Of a DNA stretch of 9,867 nt, positions 5,088 to 9,867 are shown one piece after another. The translations under genes and the position numbers were made by a program. The stretch spans positions 1 through 9,867 of the forward strand of contig DATLZD010000024.1 in the NCBI GenBank assembly GCA_035574155.1, in the 5' to 3' direction. The notes under the pieces were generated by a model. That model did not search any database, was not told the DNA's origin, and was given only the letters and a program-made list of their open reading frames with translations. The DNA is from HRBIN24 sp035574155 (GTDB taxonomy: Bacteria > Chloroflexota > Dehalococcoidia > SM23-28-2 > HRBIN24). Position 1 is the first letter of the stretch; each line of letters opens with the position of its first letter.

Positions 5088-5846
5088 GTGGACTTGCTGC
5101 TGCGCGATAAGGTGGCCGTCGTTGCCGGGGGTAGCCGTGGCATCGGGCGGGCAGTGGCCCTGGTCCTGGCCGAGGAGGGCTGCCGGCTGGTCCTGGCCGC
5201 TCGTGGGGAGGAAGAGCTGCGACGGGCACAGGAGCTGGTGGAGGCCAGGGGTAGCCAGGCCACCGTCTTCGCCGGCGACCTGACCCGCCCCGAGGACTGC
5301 CAACGCCTGGTGCAGGCGGCCCTGGATGCCTACGGCCGCCTGGACATCCTCGTCAACAGCCTGCACGCCTCCCTGCCAGGCCAGGACGAGGAGACCTGGC
5401 GGCGGGGGCTGGAGACGCTGCTCCTGACGCCGGCGCGGCTGACCTCCCTCGTGGCGCCCATCATGCGTCGACAGGGAGGAGGGGTCATCGTGCACCTGGC
5501 CTCCATCTGGGGTCGAGAGGCGGGCGGGACGCCGGCCTACAACGCTGCCAAGGCCGCCCTCATCTCCCATGCCAAGGCCATGGCCAACGCCCTGGCCGCC
5601 GACGGTATAAGGGTCTTGGCAGTAGCACCGGGCTCTGTCGCCCACCCGGGCGGGACCTGGCGGAGGCGTCAGCTGGAGGACCCGGAGGGGATGGCCCGCT
5701 TCACCCGCGAGAACGTCCCCTGGCTGCGCTTCGGCACAGCCGAGGAGGTGGCCAATGTGGTGGCCTTCCTCTGCTCGCCGAGGGCTGGCTGGGTCACGGG
5801 CGCGTGCGTGGTGGTGGACGGCGGGCAGGGCCGCAGCAACATCTAG
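5088..5846 (+). CDS. Short-chain dehydrogenase/reductase (SDR), classical type
   Basis: A 252-aa NAD(P)-dependent oxidoreductase of normal SDR length. The cofactor motif GGSRGIG is at 14-20 (usually TGxxxGIG; here Ala comes before the Gly). R39 after the second strand suggests NADP(H), as an inference. The active site has S139 (HLAS), Y151 and K155 (YNAAK). Two positions are unusual: the NNAG motif reads NSLHA (90-94), and the usual Asn of the helix-4 tetrad is not apparent (ETLLLTPAR). It should interconvert a hydroxyl and a keto group; the substrate is unknown. The only plausible start is GTG at 5088, without a clear ribosome site. The gene follows the tRNA by 58 bp with no obvious promoter of its own and converges on the next gene with a 34-bp gap. 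Confidence 0.9.
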   Translation: MDLLLRDKVAVVAGGSRGIGRAVALVLAEEGCRLVLAARGEEELRRAQELVEARGSQATVFAGDLTRPEDCQRLVQAALDAYGRLDILVNSLHASLPGQDEETWRRGLETLLLTPARLTSLVAPIMRRQGGGVIVHLASIWGREAGGTPAYNAAKAALISHAKAMANALAADGIRVLAVAPGSVAHPGGTWRRRQLEDPEGMARFTRENVPWLRFGTAEEVANVVAFLCSPRAGWVTGACVVVDGGQGRSNI

Positions 5847-5848
5847 AC

Positions 5849-5875
5849 GGCCCCGCGCGCTGCCGTAGAGGGGCC
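5849..5875. terminator. Weak hairpin between convergent genes
   Basis: GGCCCC (5849-5854) pairs with GGGGCC (5870-5875) around a 15-nt loop, in the 34-bp gap where two genes converge. There is no T-tract, so it is at best a weak bidirectional or factor-dependent stop. Confidence 0.25.
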
Positions 5876-5880
5876 ACCAC

Positions 5881-6648
5881 CTAGACGTGGCTGAGGGCGC
5901 CGCCCTCCACCCAGATGACCTGGCCCGTGACGAAGTCAGCGGCGTCGGAGGCCAGGTAGAGGGCCGCCCCCGCCAGCTCCTCCGGCCTGGCCAGGCGGCG
6001 GTAGGGCAGGTAGCGCTCCAGTTGGGCCTTGGTCTCCTGGTCCTGGACCAGTCCCTCCCCCTCCACCCAACCACAGCCCAGGGCGTTGACGGCCACCCCC
6101 CGCCTGGCCCACTCCAGGGCCAGGGCGCGGGTCAGGTTGAGGACCCCTCCTTTGGCGGCGCAGTAGGCAGCGGCGTTGGCCAGCCCGCGCTCCGCCAGCA
6201 GGGGCAACACGTTGACGATGCGCCCCTTCCCCTGGGCCAGCATCACGCGGCCAGCGGCCCGGATGGCCAGATAAACGGCCGTCAGGTTGCCCTCCAGGAC
6301 GCGGCGGAAGCGGTCGGACGTGGTCTCCTCGACAGGGGCGGCGTAGGGGAGGTCGTGGGCGTTGACCAGGATGTCGAGCCTCCCCAGGTCCCGCACCGTC
6401 CTGTCCACCGCGCCCTCCACCTGGGCCTCGTCCAGGGGGTCGATGGCCAGGGCCAGGGCGCGGCGGCCCATGGCCCAGGCCTCGTTGGCGCAGGAGTTGG
6501 CCGCCACCTCCGCCTCTCGACGGGGGGAGGTGGCGACGCAGGCCACATCGGCGCCGGCCTCAGCCAGGGCCACGGCGATGGCCCGGCCGGTGGGGTGCTC
6601 TACGCCCATGACCAGGGCGACCTTGTCCGAGAGGGACATCTCTTTCAT
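5881..6648 (-). CDS. SDR-family protein with degenerate cofactor and active-site motifs
   Basis: A 255-aa protein with the full SDR layout. The glycine motif is GVEHPTG (15-21) instead of TGxxxGIG, NNAG reads NAHD (96-99), N121 is kept, and Y162 and K166 are present (YCAAK). At the catalytic Ser position, 13 residues before the Tyr, it has Pro149 (IVNVLPL). The C-terminal ALYLASDAADFVTGQ segment and the closing EGG motif are normal. The family converts hydroxyl and keto groups with NAD(P); loss of Ser and of two glycines suggests weak, altered or no catalysis, perhaps a partner subunit of the canonical SDR nearby. The ATG at 6646-6648 overlaps the previous stop (ATGA), with GGAAGGTG upstream. 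It is the last gene of the cluster. Confidence 0.85.
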   Translation of the reverse strand: MKEMSLSDKVALVMGVEHPTGRAIAVALAEAGADVACVATSPRREAEVAANSCANEAWAMGRRALALAIDPLDEAQVEGAVDRTVRDLGRLDILVNAHDLPYAAPVEETTSDRFRRVLEGNLTAVYLAIRAAGRVMLAQGKGRIVNVLPLLAERGLANAAAYCAAKGGVLNLTRALALEWARRGVAVNALGCGWVEGEGLVQDQETKAQLERYLPYRRLARPEELAGAALYLASDAADFVTGQVIWVEGGALSHV

Positions 6649-7052
6649 GGCTGCACCTTCCTCAGGGTGATCCGGCTGGCCTCCAGGGCGGCGGGGAGGG
6701 GGGCCTGCCCGCCGCGGTAGGAGCCCGGCTCCCGCATCACGTATTCCTCGATCCAGAGGTCAAAGGGGCGCTGGCCACCGTCGGCCCAACGCACCATCTC
6801 CTGGTGCAAGGGATGGTTGTAGAAGGCGCGCAGCGACTCCCGGTCACGCCACCAGGAGAGGGCCAGGAAGGTGCGGGGCAGGAGGCCGCGAGGGCGCTCC
6901 GCCACCTCCTGGTACAGCAGCAGGCCCTCGGCCGAGAGCACCGCCTGGCGGAAGCGCCGCCAGCGCCGCCCCAAGTAAAAGAGGAGTCCGAAGGGGTGGC
7001 GCCAGCGCATCCCTGCCACCACCAGGATGGGCGGGTTCTCCAGCTTTAGCAT
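6645..7052 (-). CDS. Small protein resembling DUF4188 / ABM-type dimeric barrel
   Basis: A 135-aa protein. The middle has the pattern LALSWWRDRESLRAFYNHPLHQEM (central part, about 68-88), and an IEEY strand follows. This resembles DUF4188 and antibiotic-biosynthesis-monooxygenase-like proteins, in which a Trp-rich strand is followed by a helix with YxxxPxH and a final strand. Such proteins form dimeric alpha/beta barrels; activity varies, and no cofactor motif is evident. The assignment rests on pattern only. The basic segment near 27-36 (YLGRRWRRFR) is unusual. The ATG at 7050-7052 has GGAGG seven bases upstream and begins two bases after the preceding SDR stop; a GTG at 7056-7058 is less well placed. 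The stop overlaps the next gene (ATGA), so it is translated as part of the SDR cluster. Confidence 0.6.
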   Translation of the reverse strand: MLKLENPPILVVAGMRWRHPFGLLFYLGRRWRRFRQAVLSAEGLLLYQEVAERPRGLLPRTFLALSWWRDRESLRAFYNHPLHQEMVRWADGGQRPFDLWIEEYVMREPGSYRGGQAPLPAALEASRITLRKVQP

Positions 7053-7054
7053 CC

Positions 7055-7864
7055 TCACACCTCCGCCAGGGGCACCACCGGCGCCAGGCCGGTGGGGGCC
7101 TGGCCGCCCGCCAGCCCGCCACCCTCCAGGGCGATGACCTGTCCGTTCATGTAGTCGGAGAGGGGCGAGGCCAGAAAGACGCAGACGGGGCCCAGCTCCT
7201 CGTCCCGGCCCACGCGGCCCATGGGGATGAACTGACCGCCCCGAAGGTACTGGATCACCATCTGGTTCTCGTGGGGAAAGAAGCCCGGGACGATGCAGTT
7301 GGCCTGGATATTGAAGCGGGCATAGGTCAGGGCCAGGGAGCGGGTGAAGTTGATGATCGCCGCCTTGGCCGAGGCGTAGATGAAGTTGTTACGTCCTCCC
7401 CGCAGGCCGTAGCCGGAGGAGACGTTGATGATCTTGCCGCCGCCTTGCCGTATCAGGTGGGGTATGGCGGCGCGGCAGCAGTAGAAGACGCTGGAAAGGT
7501 TGGTGTCGATGCCCAGGCGCCACTCCTCGTCGCTGATCTCCTCCACCGGCTTGTTGGAGCCGGGGGTGGCCCCGCCGGCGTTGTTGACCAGGATGTCCAG
7601 CCTCCCCATCTCCGCCAGCGTGGCCTCGATGAGGGCGGTGCACTGGTCAGAACGGCTGACGTCGGTGGGGACGGCCAGCGAGCGGCGCCCCCTCTCGCGG
7701 ACGAGGCTGGCCGTCTCCTCGATCTGGTCGCGGGAGCGGGCGGCGCAGACCACGTCGGCGCCGGCCTCGGCCAGGGCCAGGGCCATGGCCCGGCCCAGGC
7801 CGCGGCCGGCTCCCGTGACCACGGCCACCTTGCCGTCGAGCCTCAGCTTGTCCAGGATGCCCAC
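7055..7864 (-). CDS. Short-chain dehydrogenase/reductase, canonical
   Basis: A 269-aa classical SDR with every signature intact: TGAGRGLG (17-24), D68 in the TDV motif, NNAG (94-97), and the tetrad N122, S150 (NVSSG), Y163 and K167 (YASAK). R43 after the second strand hints at NADP(H) use, as inference. A longer C-terminal tail (about 250-269, rich in Gly, Pro and Val) goes beyond the usual end. It probably oxidises or reduces a hydroxy/keto substrate, perhaps an acyl-CoA thioester given the crotonase upstream; the substrate is not readable. The start is GTG at 7862-7864, with GAGGAGGT ending four bases before it. The gap to the crotonase stop is 86 bp, without a clear promoter. It is followed two bases later by the DUF4188-like gene. 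Confidence 0.93.
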   Translation of the reverse strand: MGILDKLRLDGKVAVVTGAGRGLGRAMALALAEAGADVVCAARSRDQIEETASLVRERGRRSLAVPTDVSRSDQCTALIEATLAEMGRLDILVNNAGGATPGSNKPVEEISDEEWRLGIDTNLSSVFYCCRAAIPHLIRQGGGKIINVSSGYGLRGGRNNFIYASAKAAIINFTRSLALTYARFNIQANCIVPGFFPHENQMVIQYLRGGQFIPMGRVGRDEELGPVCVFLASPLSDYMNGQVIALEGGGLAGGQAPTGLAPVVPLAEV

Positions 7865-7950
7865 TGGGACCTCCTCAGTAGGTATGGGTTCTGCCTAACG
7901 TGTCGGCGGCTGCACCGTGCTGGGCCCATGGCTGCAGGCGAGGGCATGGC

Positions 7951-8790
7951 CTAACCCTCCGTCCGTCGGGGGCGGTCGCCGAACCTGGAGTCGCGCCACT
8001 CCAGGGCCGCCCGCAGCCCCTGCTCCTTGGCGATCCGGTAGAACTCGCGCACCACCGGCGCCTGGCGGGCGATGGCGTCCCGCTCCGCCGCCAGCCGCTG
8101 CATGGTGCGGGCCCCCATCAGCTCCAGCGCCAGGTTGACGATGCGCTTGTTGGCTGCCAGCAGGTCCACATCTATCTGGGCCATGCGGTCGGCCAGGGCC
8201 TCCACCTCCGCCTCCAGTCGCTCGGCGGGGACCGCCTTCAGCACCAGGCCGATGCGCTCCGCCTCGCGCCCGTCGATGGTGTCGCCCGTCAGCAGCAGCC
8301 GTTTGGCCCACTGGGGCCCCACCAGGTAGGTCCACATGTGGTTCACGGGAGACCCCATGGCCCGCACCGGCGGGAAGCCGAAGAGGGCGTCCTCGGCACA
8401 GATGACGATGTCGCACAGCAGGACCAGGTCGGTGGCCCCGGCCAGGCAGTAGCCGTGGACCTGGGCGATGACGGGCTTGTGCATGTCCCAGATGGCCATG
8501 CGCAGCTCCAGTCCCCGCTCCAGCATCCACATGTCCCGCTCCAGGGTTATGTTGGTGGGCGCGTGGGTGCGGTCGCCGGGCGGTGGCGTGATGTCGTAGC
8601 CCGAGGAGAAGGCACGGCCGGCCCCCTTCAGGATGACCACGTGGACCTGGGGGTCGCGGTCCGCCTCCCAGAAGGCGCTGGCCATCTCCTGGTGCATCTG
8701 CCAGGAGATGGCGTTGAGCTTCTCGGGGCGGTTGAGGACGATGCGGGCCTTGGCCCCCTCCCGCTCGTAGAGTATGGTCTCGTAGGCCAT
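7951..8790 (-). CDS. Crotonase (enoyl-CoA hydratase/isomerase) family protein with altered active site
   Basis: A 279-aa crotonase-fold protein acting on CoA thioesters. The N-terminal RIVLNRPEKLNAIS segment and the first oxyanion-hole strand GAGRAFSSGYD (56-66) are typical, as is the second oxyanion loop HGYCLAGATD (112-121) with G118. The two catalytic Glu of true hydratases are absent: the GGxxE position reads ATD (D121 at or beside the Glu site), and the usual FGxPE motif is FGFPP, with P141 in place of the second Glu. Simple hydration is therefore unlikely; isomerase, hydrolase, decarboxylase or another crotonase chemistry fits better. The ATG at 8788-8790 follows GGAGGGGAGC. A promoter-like pair lies upstream, so this may open a transcription unit with the SDR genes. 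Confidence 0.88.
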   Translation of the reverse strand: MAYETILYEREGAKARIVLNRPEKLNAISWQMHQEMASAFWEADRDPQVHVVILKGAGRAFSSGYDITPPPGDRTHAPTNITLERDMWMLERGLELRMAIWDMHKPVIAQVHGYCLAGATDLVLLCDIVICAEDALFGFPPVRAMGSPVNHMWTYLVGPQWAKRLLLTGDTIDGREAERIGLVLKAVPAERLEAEVEALADRMAQIDVDLLAANKRIVNLALELMGARTMQRLAAERDAIARQAPVVREFYRIAKEQGLRAALEWRDSRFGDRPRRTEG

Positions 8791-8810
8791 GCTCCCCTCC
8801 TTACGACGCC

Positions 8811-8839
8811 AGCTTAACGCGGGCGTAAGGGATCTTCAA
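8811..8839 (-). promoter_or_regulatory. Candidate promoter of the crotonase-SDR unit
   Basis: The minus strand reads TTGAAG (8834-8839), 17 bp, then TAAGCT (8811-8816), giving transcription near 8803 just before the ribosome site. The -35 matches four and the -10 three of six consensus bases. An inverted repeat (CTTACG 8800-8805, CGTAAG 8824-8829) brackets the -10 and could be an operator. Confidence 0.4.
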
Positions 8840-8868
8840 TGGTCTGCGGGGCAGGCCGCCCGCGTCCC

Positions 8869-9384
8869 CTATCGCTCTAGGGCCTCGCGGAGCGCCTCCC
8901 TTGCCAGCCCCTGGACGTCCGCCTCGCCAGTCACCCTCGCTAGACGGACGCCGCTGGCCCGGCAAGACTCGGCCAAAGGCCCCAGCTCCAGGTCGAGGCC
9001 CACGCAGGCGATGACCCCGCCGCCGGTGCGGCCCATCTCACGGCTGAAGTAGCGGCAGGCGAGCTCGAGGGCGACGGGGGTGGTCGGTCCCAGGTCGGCG
9101 CAGAAGAAGAGGGCGTCCACGCCGCCCAGGGCCTTGGCCATCTGGCGGGCCATGACCCGCACGGCCATCTCGTTGCCGGCATCGATGGCCTGGGGCAGGA
9201 CGGGGTCGTGGCCCGGACGGCTGAGGCGGCGGGCCAGGCGTTGGACGGCGAAGGCGGCCTCGGACTCGGGGCTGGCGGCCACCAGGGCCAGACGGGCACC
9301 GGCCTCGGCGAGGGCCTGGGCCAGGGCGCGGCCTACCGCCGTCTCGGCACCTAGGACGACGACCCGCTTGCCTTCCCAGCCCAC
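8869..9384 (-). CDS. Short SDR-like Rossmann protein lacking the catalytic segment
   Basis: 171 aa against about 250 for a classical SDR. The start is SDR-like: KRVVVLGAETAVGRALAQAL, with glycine motif GAETAVG (12-18). The region that normally gives NNAG reads FFCADLG, and a GGGVIACVG strand corresponds to the one carrying the catalytic Ser. The part with YxxxK is missing, and the frame goes on to a segment like the GVRV strand. It looks like an SDR relative with an internal deletion rather than a cut-off end, because the frame is clean and ends in a charged helix. It may bind a nucleotide or pair with another SDR but should not be catalytic. The start is GTG at 9382-9384, 17 bp after the aminotransferase stop, with an AGGGGG run upstream; the spacing is long, so the start is uncertain. 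Confidence 0.7.
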   Translation of the reverse strand: MGWEGKRVVVLGAETAVGRALAQALAEAGARLALVAASPESEAAFAVQRLARRLSRPGHDPVLPQAIDAGNEMAVRVMARQMAKALGGVDALFFCADLGPTTPVALELACRYFSREMGRTGGGVIACVGLDLELGPLAESCRASGVRLARVTGEADVQGLAREALREALER

Positions 9385-9401
9385 GGGCCGTCACCGTCCC
9401 C

Positions 9402-9867
9402 CTAGGGCGTGTCGCCGGACAGGACGCGGGCAGCCGCCTCCACCCCGGCCCCCCGTGGCACCTCGCAGCCCTGCCGTCGCAGCTCCACCTCGAGGGCCTG
9501 GAGAAGGGCCAGCACGTTCTGGGGCTGGGAGGAGTAGCCCATGAGGCCGATGCGCCATACCTTGCCGGCCAAGGGGCCGAAGCCGGCGCCTATCTCGATG
9601 TTGTGCCGCTCCAACAGCCCCTGGCGGAGGGCGGCCTCGTCCACCCCCTCGGGGACGCGGACGGTGGTGAGGGGAGGTGCCCGCAGGGACTCCTCCGACA
9701 CGTGCAGTTGCAGGCCCATGGCCTCCAGGCCTGCCCACAGGGCGCGGGCATGGCGACGGTGACGGGCGATGCGCTCCTCAAGCCCCTCCTCCAGCACCAG
9801 GCGCAGGGCCTCCCGCAGGGCGTAGAGCATGCTCATGGGTGGCGTGTGGTGGTAGCGGCGGGGCCCG
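9402..9867 (-). CDS. Class V aminotransferase, alanine/serine-glyoxylate type, 5' end cut off
   Basis: The last 154 or so residues of a PLP-dependent aminotransferase; the gene runs past the right edge of the window. The first visible residues, RRYHHTPPMSMLYALREALRL, match the RxYHHT-P segment that follows the PLP-lysine region in alanine-glyoxylate and serine-glyoxylate aminotransferases. The C-terminal small domain follows, with LTTVRVPEGVDE, IEIGAGFGPLAGKVWRIGLMG and a closing helix; the Arg of VWRIGLMG is the family's substrate-carboxylate binder. The PLP lysine lies outside. The enzyme transfers an amino group from Ala or Ser to glyoxylate (photorespiration-like or serine/glyoxylate metabolism); the donor cannot be told from this part. 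Stop TAG at 9402-9404. The SDR-like gene follows 17 bp later and is probably co-transcribed. Confidence 0.9.
   Translation of the reverse strand, partial: GPRRYHHTPPMSMLYALREALRLVLEEGLEERIARHRRHARALWAGLEAMGLQLHVSEESLRAPPLTTVRVPEGVDEAALRQGLLERHNIEIGAGFGPLAGKVWRIGLMGYSSQPQNVLALLQALEVELRRQGCEVPRGAGVEAAARVLSGDTP

Noticed and set aside
7900..8817. Plus-strand open frame of 305 codons opposite the crotonase
   Set aside because: Gly/His/Gln-rich composition typical of antisense GC-rich DNA; the crotonase frame has clear motifs and a ribosome site.

Overview
The window is very GC-rich and dense with genes, with short intergenic gaps and heavy use of GTG starts and AGG arginine codons. It looks like a high-GC bacterium. 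The gene style (several SDRs, a crotonase and an aminotransferase packed together, AGG-rich) resembles thermophilic Chloroflexota such as Dehalococcoidia relatives, but nothing here proves the lineage.

Left part (about 1-4950): an integrated mobile element, probably a prophage or phage-like island, read right to left. Nearest the chromosome is a complete tyrosine integrase (3752-4816). Next comes a 351-bp gene-free control region (3401-3751) full of direct and inverted repeats. A tightly coupled operon follows: a 60-aa HTH protein, a 165-aa unknown protein, a large CHC2-TOPRIM-RecA-fold primase-helicase, a 99-aa Cys-rich protein and a PD-(D/E)XK nuclease cut by the window edge. The last four junctions all overlap (11-nt overlap, ATGA, GTGA, TGATG), so the operon should make these proteins together as a replication/recombination module.

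Junction (about 4817-5087): 11-bp tandem repeats lie ahead of the integrase, then comes an intact tRNA-Arg(UCU) with encoded CCA. The tRNA marks the likely host boundary. A 16-bp near-exact direct repeat flanks it.

Right part (5088-9867): host-type metabolic genes. A plus-strand SDR follows the tRNA and converges on a minus-strand cluster: aminotransferase (class V, AGXT-like, partial), a shortened SDR-like Rossmann protein, a crotonase, a canonical SDR, a DUF4188/ABM-like protein and a degenerate SDR. Most junctions are overlapping or very close. A promoter is visible before the crotonase. The set suggests CoA-ester or hydroxy/keto metabolism, but no specific substrate can be read from the sequence.

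The most unusual signal is a 42/43-bp palindromic element present twice, in opposite orientation, inside the primase-helicase gene. Both copies sit in frame in interdomain linkers. A second theme is enzyme-family members with altered catalytic residues in one gene cluster: an SDR with Pro in place of the catalytic Ser, an SDR without YxxxK, and a crotonase without the two classical Glu.
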